From contig NZ_JAHZSS010000006.1 of assembly GCF_019457915.1 (NCBI RefSeq), positions 62,001 to 126,000 of the forward strand: 64,000 nucleotides of DNA, read 5' to 3'. This stretch comes from Neiella holothuriorum (GTDB taxonomy: Bacteria > Pseudomonadota > Gammaproteobacteria > Enterobacterales > Neiellaceae). Under the pieces are notes generated by a model. The model was given only the letters and a program-made list of their open reading frames with translations. It was not told where the DNA came from and ran no database searches. Every line of letters begins with the position of its first letter. Within the stretch, counting starts at the first letter, position 1. Shown in pieces: positions 9,189 through 17,210 of the stretch. The position numbers and the translations under genes are program-made.

Positions 9189-9216
9189 ATCTAAAAATGA
9201 CTCATTTAGTGAGTCA
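9189..9216 (-). terminator. Rho-independent terminator of the WecA-like gene
   Basis: A perfect 7-bp inverted repeat TGACTCA (9198-9204) / TGAGTCA (9210-9216) has a 5-base loop. Read on the minus strand it is followed by TTTTT. It lies 62 bp after the stop of the WecA-like gene and suggests that the lipoprotein/exporter transcript has its own promoter in the following 50 bp, although no convincing -35/-10 pair was found there. Confidence 0.7.
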
Positions 9217-9277
9217 AAATCGATGATTTTCGGACAGAGACTATAACGCGTTCGCTATCGGAGAAACAAGCAACCAC

Positions 9278-10387
9278 CTAGCCGAATTCGGCTTGGCGCT
9301 TACGATTTAGGAAGTTTGCGATGGAGACCAAAAATTTGCGCTGTCGAATACGGCCATGGATGACAATAGCGTATGTCGCAAAGCAAATCAGGAAGGCGGC
9401 AAACATGAGCGGTTCGGGCAAACCAGCTAATTCGCCTAGAATACCAATTACAGCAAAGAGCAAGGACACAGCCATAACCATCAACAGTATTTGTGCGCGG
9501 CTGAAGCCAGCACGTAATAACACATGATGTAAATGCTCTTTATCAGCGTTGAAGATCGGGTTTTTCTTATACAAACGTCGAGCAGTAACCGTCGCCAGAT
9601 CCATCAGAGGGATAGCGGTTAACCACAAAGCGGTAACAGGACTAAATGCAATCTCTTTACCTTGAGAGCCAGCGATCATTAGAAACGCCACGCTCAAGCC
9701 CAAAAACATGCTTCCGGCATCGCCTAAGAATATCTTAGTGAGTTTATTACCGGGAATGCCGATGTTGTAAACCAAGAAAGGAACTATTGCGCTCGATAGT
9801 GTAAACGCAACGAATGCTTGCAAATGCATGCCGTAGTTCAACATCAAAAAGCCGCTCGCCATAAGCGGCACAATGCTTACAGAGCCGAGTAAGCCATCCA
9901 TACCGTCAAGCATATTAAATGCGTTTATAACGGCAAGAACTGCAAACACGGTGAGGAAGAAGGCAACGGACGGGCTCAACACGATGTTGCCCAAACCAAA
10001 TAGATCGCCCAGCGCCGTCAAATGAGTCTGTGCGCCAATCACAATCATGAAAGAAACGATAATCTGCCCGACCAATCGAGCACGTACACTTAGCTCATAT
10101 TTGTCATCGAGGATGCCAACAAACACGACTAGCGATGATGCGAGGAAGTAGAACTTAAGGGATTCAATGGCTTCGCCTAGCCAAAAAGCACAACCGATTG
10201 CGGTACTGATAAAGACAGCAATGCCGCCAGCGAGAGGAACATCGCCTACATGGTGTTTGCGAGTGTTATTAGGGCGATCAACTAAGCCGAGTTTGACGGC
10301 AAGCGGCGTCACAAACTCAATAATGATAAAAGTTGAAAGGGCCGTTAGGGCCAAAACTTCCAACAACATGAACAAAGTCACTTGCAT
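9278..10387 (-). CDS. WecA-like undecaprenyl-phosphate sugar-1-phosphate transferase
   Basis: This integral membrane enzyme of the MraY/WecA family transfers a sugar-1-phosphate, typically GlcNAc-1-P, from a UDP-sugar to undecaprenyl phosphate, starting glycan synthesis. Motifs in order are VDRPNNTRKHHVGDVPLAGG (36-55), the Mg-binding Asp94/Asp95 (GILDDKYELS), NAFNMLDGMDG (155-165), KIFLGDAGSMFLG, and the loop KEHLHHVLLRAGFS typical of WecA-like enzymes acting on UDP-HexNAc. About ten hydrophobic spans fill 369 residues. It is a likely initiator for the capsule or O-antigen exported by the genes downstream. The exact sugar cannot be read from the sequence. Confidence 0.92.
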   Translation of the reverse strand: MQVTLFMLLEVLALTALSTFIIIEFVTPLAVKLGLVDRPNNTRKHHVGDVPLAGGIAVFISTAIGCAFWLGEAIESLKFYFLASSLVVFVGILDDKYELSVRARLVGQIIVSFMIVIGAQTHLTALGDLFGLGNIVLSPSVAFFLTVFAVLAVINAFNMLDGMDGLLGSVSIVPLMASGFLMLNYGMHLQAFVAFTLSSAIVPFLVYNIGIPGNKLTKIFLGDAGSMFLGLSVAFLMIAGSQGKEIAFSPVTALWLTAIPLMDLATVTARRLYKKNPIFNADKEHLHHVLLRAGFSRAQILLMVMAVSLLFAVIGILGELAGLPEPLMFAAFLICFATYAIVIHGRIRQRKFLVSIANFLNRKRQAEFG

Positions 10388-10602
10388 TCAAATATCCTAA
10401 GATGCCTTTTCAATATGCCAACTACCTACACAGCATAATGGTCACATCCAACCACCTAGCAGTTACTCAGTACCGCCGATAAACTTACGAACGGGTGGTC
10501 GCGAAATCCGTTATCTCTCGATGCGTTCCATGCTGCCCCACACGCCTTGACTTTCAAATACCCAGATAAAAAACTAGGGTAATAATGTGAGGCTTGTCGC
10601 AA

Positions 10603-10631
10603 ATAATGGTCGTCTAATCGATATATGTCAA
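10603..10631 (-). promoter_or_regulatory. Sigma-70 type promoter of the WecA-like gene
   Basis: On the minus strand a perfect -35 TTGACA (10631-10626) is separated by 17 bases from CATTAT (10608-10603), a 4/6 match to the -10 box. Transcription would begin near 10597, leaving a leader of about 210 bases before the ATG at 10387. Confidence 0.55.
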
Positions 10632-10650
10632 ATTGAATTCACCAATTTGA
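10628..10650. promoter_or_regulatory. Inverted repeat (candidate operator) over the -35 box
   Basis: TCAAATTG (10628-10635) and CAATTTGA (10643-10650) are perfect 8-base inverted arms with a 7-base spacer. The left arm overlaps the -35 of the leftward promoter. This is a typical layout for a dimeric repressor or activator site; the regulator is unknown. Confidence 0.5.
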
Positions 10651-10771
10651 TGCAATTAGTTCTAGTGGCGATTCAAATGTTACTAAAGCGTTAACAAAAC
10701 GATTCAATAAGCCATTTCTGTCGATCATTTTGACTTGACACCATCATCCTTGTCCGAAGCGGGGCCATACA

Positions 10772-10800
10772 TTGAAATCACCATATGGTTTCTGTATAAC
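10772..10800 (+). promoter_or_regulatory. Sigma-70 type promoter of the POT transporter
   Basis: TTGAAA (10772-10777), a 17-base spacer, and TATAAC (10795-10800) match the consensus at 5/6 positions each. The predicted transcript starts near 10807 and has a leader of about 88 bases. Confidence 0.65.
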
Positions 10801-10894
10801 CAAGCTCGCAATGCTGCGAACCGGCACCCTGCCGAAGCGGCGCATAATACAACAATAATGATTTTTTACTACCGAATACTGGGAAACTATTAAC

Positions 10895-12436
10895 ATGAGT
10901 CAATTACCATCCAATAAGACGATGTTCGGCCATCCAGCCGGCCTGTTCTTGTTGTTTGGCACTGAATTGTGGGAGCGCTTCAGCTACTACGCAATGCGTG
11001 CCATTCTCGTTCTCTATCTCGTCGACAAAGCGCAAGGCCAAGGCGGCGCTGGTTTGGGTTGGTCAGAAGCCGATGCAATCCACTTGTACGGCACATTTAC
11101 AATGCTGGTCTACCTGACGCCACTCATCGGTGGCTGGTTAGCCGATAACTACCTAGGTCAACGCAAAGCCATCTTGATTGGTGGTGCCTTGATGGCTCTT
11201 GGACAATTTACCTTGGCTATGCCTCATGGCTGGGTTCCGGGTATGTCCAACGAAGTATTTTACGCGGGTCTAGGCTTGCTGATGGCTGGTAACGGTTTAT
11301 TCAAGCCGAATATTTCCACCATGGTTGGTGACTTGTATGAAGAAGGCGATCATCGCCGTGATGGTGCATTCACCATCTTCTACATGGGTATCAATATCGG
11401 CGCTTTCCTATCCGGTATTTTGGTTGGCTTGGTATACGTTCAATTTGGTCATGCTGAAATCATCAATGGCCAAGAAGTGTTTGTGAACAACTACCAAGCA
11501 GGTTTTGCTGCTGCCGGTATTGGCATGGTGTTGTCACTGATCATCCAGTTAACGTTTGCACGCAAACTACTCGGTAATATTGGCGTTGAGCCGGTCGCCA
11601 AGTCAAAACAAGCTCAGCAAAAAGCTGATGAATCAGCTGGCCCATTGAGCAAAGTCGAACGCGATCGCATCAAGGTTATTTTCGTACTCGGTTTGTTTAC
11701 CATCGTGTTCTGGGCGGGCTTCGAGCAAGCCGGCGGTCTGATGAACATTTACACTGATAAGTTCACCGATCGGATGATTGGCGATTTTGAAGTACCAACG
11801 GCTTGGTTCCAATCAGTTAATGCGTTCTTCATCGTATTATTTGCTCCAATATTTGCACTACTCTGGACTCGCTTGGGCAAGCGCGATCCGAGTTCGCCGG
11901 TTAAATTTGCGATTGGTTTGCTATTCCTCGGTTTGGGTTTCTTGTTTATGCTCGGCGCATCTGCAGAAATCGCCGGCGGCAATGCTAAATCAAGCATGCT
12001 TTGGATTATTGGTGCTTATTTGTTCCATACATTGGGTGAGCTGTGCTTGAGCCCTGTGGGGCTATCAATGGTGACCAAGTTGGCACCGATCAAATTGGCT
12101 TCACTGTTCATGGGTTTGTGGTTCTTCTTTACTGGCTTGGCCAACAAAGTTGCAGCCTTGGTTGGCGCAATGATTGGCGTGCATGGCGGCGAAGCCGACT
12201 TTGCTGCAGCCTGTGCAAACGATGCCAATGTACAAGCTTGCATTGATGCAGCCAAAGAAGCGGCCATGATTGACAAATCATTCTCGATCTTCGGTGGTTT
12301 GGTGATCACCGGTGTCGTGTCCGCAATCATCCTATACTTGTTGTCAGATAAGTTGATTGACTGGATGCATGGCGCCGAGGGCCAAAACCATGAGTCGCTT
12401 GAAGAAGAATTAAAAACTACGAGTGAACATCAGTAA
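10895..12436 (+). CDS. POT-family proton-dependent oligopeptide transporter
   Basis: This 513-residue inner-membrane symporter imports di- and tripeptides with protons. The N-terminal helix has the proton-coupling ExxERFxYY motif with Glu24, Glu27 and Arg28. The family signature FxxFYxxINxGA appears as FTIFYMGINIGAFLS. The C-terminal half has typical POT segments (ELCLSPVGLSMVTKLAP, MGLWFFFTGLANKVA) and ends in a charged cytoplasmic tail. It is monocistronic with its own promoter and a strong terminator. Family is certain; the subtype (DtpA-like or other) cannot be decided. Confidence 0.95.
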   Translation: MSQLPSNKTMFGHPAGLFLLFGTELWERFSYYAMRAILVLYLVDKAQGQGGAGLGWSEADAIHLYGTFTMLVYLTPLIGGWLADNYLGQRKAILIGGALMALGQFTLAMPHGWVPGMSNEVFYAGLGLLMAGNGLFKPNISTMVGDLYEEGDHRRDGAFTIFYMGINIGAFLSGILVGLVYVQFGHAEIINGQEVFVNNYQAGFAAAGIGMVLSLIIQLTFARKLLGNIGVEPVAKSKQAQQKADESAGPLSKVERDRIKVIFVLGLFTIVFWAGFEQAGGLMNIYTDKFTDRMIGDFEVPTAWFQSVNAFFIVLFAPIFALLWTRLGKRDPSSPVKFAIGLLFLGLGFLFMLGASAEIAGGNAKSSMLWIIGAYLFHTLGELCLSPVGLSMVTKLAPIKLASLFMGLWFFFTGLANKVAALVGAMIGVHGGEADFAAACANDANVQACIDAAKEAAMIDKSFSIFGGLVITGVVSAIILYLLSDKLIDWMHGAEGQNHESLEEELKTTSEHQ

Positions 12437-12457
12437 CTCTTCAGTTGATTTTTAAAG

Positions 12458-12486
12458 AAAAAAGGCTGCTTGTGCAGCCTTTTTTG
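12458..12486 (+). terminator. Rho-independent terminator after the POT transporter
   Basis: The GGCTGC (12464-12469) / GCAGCC (12474-12479) stem has a TTGT loop. It is extended by A/T pairs from the flanking A6 and T6 runs and ends in TTTTTT on the plus strand. Confidence 0.9.
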
Positions 12487-12521
12487 TCTCTAACGAAGCT
12501 TATGAAGAACGAGGAAAGCCG

Positions 12522-12836
12522 ATGCAGTTGACGTTGAATCAGGTCGCCGAATTAAAGTCCTACCGACCACTTGAACGTGTCGCTATCTTAAACTTGGCAT
12601 TGAAAAAGTTAACGCCAATACAAAAGGTAACGTTAAACCTCATTAAGCTGGTTATTTTTGTACCGCCCTTTTTCCTTCTTGCGCAATTCCCCCCAATAGC
12701 AGCGCTAGCCGGCGTACTGGTGGTATTGCTTGCATTTAGCCTGCTGACTAAGCCAATTCACATAGCCTTTGCCAAATCTCACTGGGACGCAGCCATTCAC
12801 GAATTTGATAAAACACGCGCTTCATCAAACAACTAG
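12522..12836 (+). CDS. Small membrane protein, DUF6170-like
   Basis: This 104-residue protein has a soluble N-terminal third (ELKSYRPLERVAILNLALKKLTPIQK), two hydrophobic segments around 42-55 and 60-76, and a charged tail. The overall pattern resembles the DUF6170 family of small hydrophobic proteins in Shewanella and Alteromonas relatives; this is recalled by pattern, not searched. The ATG has a good GAGGAAAG ribosome site. It follows the POT terminator by 36 bp, so it needs readthrough or its own promoter, which I could not place. Function is unknown. Confidence 0.7.
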   Translation: MQLTLNQVAELKSYRPLERVAILNLALKKLTPIQKVTLNLIKLVIFVPPFFLLAQFPPIAALAGVLVVLLAFSLLTKPIHIAFAKSHWDAAIHEFDKTRASSNN

Positions 12837-12882
12837 TCTTTTATCAGCAATCGATTATAGGTGCGGAGGGCTTGACGGCTAG

Positions 12883-14031
12883 CTACTTTGGCGTTCGGCC
12901 TATAACAAAGCTAAACGCGTTGTTATCAGAATCGCTGGCAAGCGCTTGAGTTAGCAGATCACTGACGGGAATAGGTAAATTATTGGTTGTTTTCTGTTTT
13001 GCCAACAATTTCAATTGCTCTCCCGGTAAATGGCTAAAGACTAGCGGGCGCCCTTCATCGACATTAAATTCATTACAGCGATAAGCATTAGCGGGCGCGC
13101 TTAGCGCAAGTTCAGGACCGGGATCGGCCAATGCTTGGGTGGCTGCATCAAACCAAACGTATGGCCCTTTATCAAATGCCGCATTTGCCCATTTCATCCG
13201 GCCGTTTTTGGCATCAATAAGCCCATAAACTAAAGCTGGCGGCTCTTTTAGATTCAGCGAACTTAAATAGTGGTTGGCCCAACTCATCACTTGAGCAGGA
13301 TTCCGCAGCAACGTTGATGAATTATGATTTGATTCGCGTAGCGCCTCGTTGAACACCACTTTCAAAGCGCCACTTGCAAACGCAGCATCCAAATTGTTAT
13401 CGCCAAAATCGGCGATGTAGAAAGACGCTTGGTCGTCAGAAACAGGAAACACATCAAGGAAGTAACGATTCGCTTGAGGCTTCAGTGGCATTCGCCAAGA
13501 AACACGATAGCGGCCAATATCAAATTGCTGCTGTGGCAATAAGCTCGCTTGAAACAGGCTTGCCATAGCTTCATCGTTGCGCAACTCTTGCCGGTTGTAG
13601 CTCAGCTCGCTGATGGCAATTTCCATTTCATCCTGTTGTTGCTGTTCATCATCAATCAGCAAACTGCGCAACGTGTGCATCAACAACGATGGATCAGGAA
13701 ATGGTTTCGTCACGAAGTCTTGCGCACCAAAGCGTAAACCGGACAAGGCTCCGGCCATGTTGGCCTCTTCTGCCAACACTACAAATGGTGTCGTTTTATC
13801 TAGCTTTCGAATGGTTTTGAGGAATTCAGTACCCGAGGTACTCGGTAGCTCTAAATCGCAGAAGATCGCAACAGGGCGAGCATGATGGTAAAGCGCTAGC
13901 GCTTCGGCATGAGTTGCAGCTTGGTCAACCGTATAACCGTAAGCGCTAAAAATGTCAGAACATTGATGGCGATAAGCTGGATCAGAATCGACAATAAGAA
14001 TACGGCCTAGACTTATAGCGCTGTCGGTCAA
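12883..14031 (-). CDS. Response regulator with degenerate SpoIIE/PP2C-like output domain
   Basis: The N-terminal receiver domain (about 8-122 from the chosen start) has the acidic pair and the phospho-acceptor Asp in CDLELP. Its Lys is in DFVTKPF, but the usual Thr/Ser after the fourth strand is Ala (VVLAEEA). The C-terminal half (about 160-375) resembles PP2C/SpoIIE phosphatases. Where they have D-x-x-G-H-G it reads DFGDNNLDAA, so catalysis is doubtful. RssB-type adaptors have a similar receiver plus pseudo-phosphatase build. The start chosen is TTG at 14031 with GGAG six bases upstream; another TTG at 14073 would overlap mlaA. It probably shares the mlaA transcript. Confidence 0.75.
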   Translation of the reverse strand: MTDSAISLGRILIVDSDPAYRHQCSDIFSAYGYTVDQAATHAEALALYHHARPVAIFCDLELPSTSGTEFLKTIRKLDKTTPFVVLAEEANMAGALSGLRFGAQDFVTKPFPDPSLLMHTLRSLLIDDEQQQQDEMEIAISELSYNRQELRNDEAMASLFQASLLPQQQFDIGRYRVSWRMPLKPQANRYFLDVFPVSDDQASFYIADFGDNNLDAAFASGALKVVFNEALRESNHNSSTLLRNPAQVMSWANHYLSSLNLKEPPALVYGLIDAKNGRMKWANAAFDKGPYVWFDAATQALADPGPELALSAPANAYRCNEFNVDEGRPLVFSHLPGEQLKLLAKQKTTNNLPIPVSDLLTQALASDSDNNAFSFVIGRTPK

Positions 14032-14059
14032 TTCGTTCTCCAACGGAATGAAGAGATTG

Positions 14060-14863
14060 CTACATTGAGTCAATCTCGTCTAAATAGTCTTCTAAAAAGG
14101 CATCATCTTCAGCCTCTACGTCAGGCAACTGGCCATCGTAGACTTGATAGCGAACATGCTGAAAATAGCTTTCTTTGACTAATAAATATGGGTCGAGACT
14201 CGTTTCAAGAAAACCATCTTGTTCCAATAACTGGGCTCGTGCGTAAAGGCCTTTGAAAACCCCCATCAACAGCTTAGGCCAGAATCCAATCTTCGCCAAA
14301 GGCCAGTAAGCATTGTCAACGTAGTCGCCTGCTTCTTCACGCACCGACGATGGTCCCATCGCTGGCAACATTAAATAGGGTCCGTCACTAACGCCGTAAT
14401 AACCGAGCACTTCGCCAAATTCGTCTAGCTTGCGCTCCATACCAAAGTATTGAGCAACATCGACAATACCTAAAATACCAACAGTCGAGTTGATAACAAA
14501 GCGGCCTGCATTGTTTGCCGAGTCACCGCCTTTGCCTTGTAATAAATTATTTACAGCAGACGATGGCTCTTCGAAGTTAAGCACAAAGTTGTTGATGCCT
14601 TCGCGCGCCAATTCTGGCACATAATCCACATAAGCTACTGTGAGCGGCCTAAAGAAATATGGATCTAACACATTGAAATTAAACCGGTAGAACACACGGT
14701 TTAAATCCTCTATCGGATCGCGCGGATCATAAATCCGGTTGGCATAGTATGCTGCTCGGCGTGCTTCTTCGCGCTTTTGGACTTCGGCATTTTCATAGCC
14801 TGCGTGCACGTTTCCGACCATGATTAAGGAGATAAATAACGCACTCCACCCCTTCAATTTCAC
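14060..14863 (-). CDS. mlaA: MlaA/VacJ-family phospholipid transport protein without a lipobox
   Basis: MlaA sits in the outer membrane with porins and removes misplaced phospholipids from the outer leaflet, passing them to the MlaBCDEF system. The family core is clear: YDPRDPIEDLNRVFYRFN (about 45-62), the region around NNLLQGKGGDSANNAGRFVINSTVGILG, and LDEFGEVLGYYGVSDGPYLMLP. The 267-residue protein starts at GTG 14863 with AGGAA upstream, and the in-frame codon five triplets before is a stop, so no longer N-terminus is possible. The signal peptide ends VHAG with no cysteine, and there is none in the whole protein. MlaA is normally a lipoprotein. Confidence 0.9.
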   Translation of the reverse strand: MKLKGWSALFISLIMVGNVHAGYENAEVQKREEARRAAYYANRIYDPRDPIEDLNRVFYRFNFNVLDPYFFRPLTVAYVDYVPELAREGINNFVLNFEEPSSAVNNLLQGKGGDSANNAGRFVINSTVGILGIVDVAQYFGMERKLDEFGEVLGYYGVSDGPYLMLPAMGPSSVREEAGDYVDNAYWPLAKIGFWPKLLMGVFKGLYARAQLLEQDGFLETSLDPYLLVKESYFQHVRYQVYDGQLPDVEAEDDAFLEDYLDEIDSM

Positions 14864-14892
14864 GAAAGCATTTCCTTAAATTTTGATTTCAA

Positions 14893-16203
14893 TTACTGAG
14901 CTTGCAGACTCAGGTTGATCTGCGTAGGCAAATCTTGCTTGCTAAGATTACGACTAACCGCTTCATAAAGACTATCAGCGGTCGCGACATTCGCACTGGC
15001 AACAATCTTAACCACAACTTCAAAGGGTTCAACAGCCCCAAGCTGATAATTTTCCATCATGGCATCGGCAGAACTTAATTCCACCGTTAGTGGGAATGAT
15101 GGCAGCGCCATGCGCTTGACAGCCATTGGCATTGGCGGCCCTTGCACCGCACGGGCGTAGACCACCAAGAAACTAGTATCCGGTACATTCACGCTGGCGG
15201 CCGCATCGATGGTTACTTGGATGCTAAGAGCTTCGGCCTCTGGCGTGTTGGCGTCGCTTGCAGCCACTTGTGGTTGCGGAGCCGCTTCGGGCTGCGGCTC
15301 AGCTGCTGCTCGTTGCTGCGCGTGCGGATTGCTCGCGTGTTGCTGTGATTGCAACATAGCAATGGTTTGCGCTATTTGTTGATGGCGAGGGTTATCTTCT
15401 GGAATGATCTCGAGCATTTTTTGCCAACTCGCAAAAGCCCCCTTGCGGTCACCCGTTTCATACAACGTAAATGCTTGCTCACTTAAGATATCGAGATCAT
15501 TGGGCGCCGTAGCCAGTAGTCGCTGATAAACACGTTTGGCGTAGTTAATTTTGGCGGGCTCGCCGGTCATTGCCATTGCTTTGGCATAACTCAAATTAAC
15601 CGACCGGTTGTCAGGCTCCAAACGAAGCGCATGTGTAAAAGCTTCAGTGGCTTCGTTTAATCGACCGAATGACAGTTGGATACGGCCAAACAACAACCAA
15701 CCCATGGCATCGTCGCCATTCTGCTGTAGCTTGGTTCGCAACGCTAAGGCGAACTGTTCAAGCTCTTCGTTCGACAATGGGTTATCGCCCGGTTGCATTA
15801 AACGTTGCGCCAGCTCTGGCATCTCAACCATGCTTTGTTGCCACTGGTCAACTTTTTGAAAGTGGCCCATCGAAACATACAGCGCAATCGCAGCCACAAG
15901 ACCTACCGCGGTCATTGCCCATAATGGCGCCATACTGCCATCTTGACGCTGTTCAACAGCCATATCCTCTGTGTCGTCCAACAAGTTGGTTTGCAGCTCT
16001 AAGCTAAGCTGTGCGTGCTCATCTTTGGTCAACGTGCCAGCCGCTAATTGTTCGGCAAGCTCCTGTTGACGCTGCTCAAACACTTGTTTATTCAGCTCTA
16101 GCTGGCTAATGCCTTCGGTAACTTTGGGTCGTTTTGCAATCATCACAAAAGGAACCAGCACGATCAGCAGTAAAATTACCGCCCCTACCCAAAACAACAT
16201 CAT
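14893..16203 (-). CDS. ccmI: Cytochrome c maturation TPR protein CcmI
   Basis: CcmI (CycH) delivers apocytochrome c to the CcmFH heme ligation complex. The 436 residues begin with a membrane segment (1-22) and a second one near 93-112 (LWAMTAVGLVAAIALYV). They enclose a cytoplasmic loop and are followed by TPR repeats (about 160-270, including EATEAFTHALRLEPDNRSV). The C-terminal periplasmic domain after a Pro/Gln-rich linker (about 285-320) is typical. The ATG overlaps the ccmH stop. It is the last ccm gene in the operon. Confidence 0.93.
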   Translation of the reverse strand: MMLFWVGAVILLLIVLVPFVMIAKRPKVTEGISQLELNKQVFEQRQQELAEQLAAGTLTKDEHAQLSLELQTNLLDDTEDMAVEQRQDGSMAPLWAMTAVGLVAAIALYVSMGHFQKVDQWQQSMVEMPELAQRLMQPGDNPLSNEELEQFALALRTKLQQNGDDAMGWLLFGRIQLSFGRLNEATEAFTHALRLEPDNRSVNLSYAKAMAMTGEPAKINYAKRVYQRLLATAPNDLDILSEQAFTLYETGDRKGAFASWQKMLEIIPEDNPRHQQIAQTIAMLQSQQHASNPHAQQRAAAEPQPEAAPQPQVAASDANTPEAEALSIQVTIDAAASVNVPDTSFLVVYARAVQGPPMPMAVKRMALPSFPLTVELSSADAMMENYQLGAVEPFEVVVKIVASANVATADSLYEAVSRNLSKQDLPTQINLSLQAQ

Positions 16204-16676
16204 GACGGCGAATCATCCTTTTTCAGTAATTGCTGAAGTCGTTGCTGCTCGGTCTCTGACAATTGAGGCTGAGCTTTTGCTGGCTGTTTCTTACGGATCA
16301 CCAAAACCACAGCAAGAAGGGCTACGGCGAGAAACACAAACGGACCAAACCATAGCACCCATGTTGTTTGTTGAACTGGCGGTTGATAATGAACAAAATT
16401 GCCATAGCGCTGCACCATGTAGTCAATCACTTGGTCTTTTGTTGCGCCTTGCTGAACCATTTCGTAGGTTTTGTCTTTTAAATCTTTCGCCAAGCCAGCA
16501 TCCGAGTCTGAAATCGTTTGGTTTTGGCATTTGGGGCAGCGCAATTCGTTGATTAGCTCTCGAAATTGATTTTCCTTGGCATTGTCGTCAAATGGATAGG
16601 CATCAATGGTCGCAAAAGACACTGCGCTATATGCCAAACCAACCACAAGCAATAAAGTTTGTATCATGGCTGTCAT
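16200..16676 (-). CDS. ccmH: Cytochrome c maturation thiol oxidoreductase CcmH
   Basis: CcmH reduces the CXXCH heme-binding site of apocytochrome c in the periplasm. A signal peptide (about 1-22) precedes the RCPKC motif with Cys47 and Cys50, in the family context LRCPKCQNQTISDSDA. A C-terminal membrane anchor lies at about 104-126, followed by a Lys/Gln-rich tail. The 158-residue length fits the short CcmH/CcmL form, with the TPR part encoded separately as ccmI. A GGAGG ribosome site inside the end of ccmG supports the first ATG. Confidence 0.95.
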   Translation of the reverse strand: MTAMIQTLLLVVGLAYSAVSFATIDAYPFDDNAKENQFRELINELRCPKCQNQTISDSDAGLAKDLKDKTYEMVQQGATKDQVIDYMVQRYGNFVHYQPPVQQTTWVLWFGPFVFLAVALLAVVLVIRKKQPAKAQPQLSETEQQRLQQLLKKDDSPS

Positions 16677-17210
16677 TTATAAACCTCCAGCTTGGCGGTA
16701 TATATCGGCGAGTTTGGCTTGCCAAACTCGCGCGTTTACATCGCCAACATGGCGATACAAGATCATCCCGTTGCTATCGACGATGAAGGTTTCCGGCGCT
16801 CCGTATACGCCTAAGTCAATTGCCAAGGTGCCTTCGTAATCCATCACGTTCAGTACATAAGGATCGCCTAATTGCGCTAACCACATGCGCGCTTTGGCTG
16901 GCTCATCTTTGTAATTCAAGCCGATGATTTTAACGCCTTGCGCCGCCAGCGTATTAAGGTATTCATGTTCCGCGCGACAAGTCGGGCACCAAGTGGCCCA
17001 GACATTCAACAAATACGGGCCATCGCCAAACGCTTGCTGACTGACCGTTTGATTTGGTTCAAGCAAGTTCGGTAGTTCAAACTCAGGCACAGGTTTGCCG
17101 ACTAAGGCGGACTCCAGCTCTCGCGGATCGGAGAATAACGCCGAATAAAAAAACACCCCAACGGCAAGGAATGCCAGCAGTGGCAACAACAAAAAAAGCT
17201 GTTTTTTCAT
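16677..17210 (-). CDS. ccmG: Periplasmic thioredoxin CcmG/DsbE
   Basis: CcmG is a membrane-anchored thioredoxin that passes reducing power to CcmH and apocytochrome c. The N-terminal anchor is at 5-25 and the active site WCPTC has Cys75 and Cys78. The acidic surroundings and the segment LNVWATWCPTCRAEHEYL match DsbE rather than other thioredoxins. The cis-proline region is VYGAPETFIVD. The ATG overlaps the ccmF stop as ATGA. Confidence 0.95.
   Translation of the reverse strand: MKKQLFLLLPLLAFLAVGVFFYSALFSDPRELESALVGKPVPEFELPNLLEPNQTVSQQAFGDGPYLLNVWATWCPTCRAEHEYLNTLAAQGVKIIGLNYKDEPAKARMWLAQLGDPYVLNVMDYEGTLAIDLGVYGAPETFIVDSNGMILYRHVGDVNARVWQAKLADIYRQAGGL

Larger units (their letters stand above)
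10388..10894. other. Divergent promoter region between the WecA-like and peptide-transporter genes
   Basis: This 507-bp stretch has no gene. It holds a leftward promoter (10603-10631) overlapped by an inverted repeat, a rightward promoter (10772-10800), and leader regions of roughly 210 and 90 bases. A 12-base word CAACCACCTAGC at 10449-10460 recurs at the other end of the WecA-like gene. Confidence 0.6.

Noticed and set aside
10471-10477. GGCGGTA on the minus strand in the leader of the WecA-like gene, like the RfaH ops element
   Set aside because: The eighth base is C rather than G and the following bases do not match, so the hairpin needed by RfaH would not form.
10735-10740. TTGACA as a -35 box for the POT transporter
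   Set aside because: No -10-like sequence lies 16-18 bases downstream; the TTGAAA-N17-TATAAC pair further on is better.
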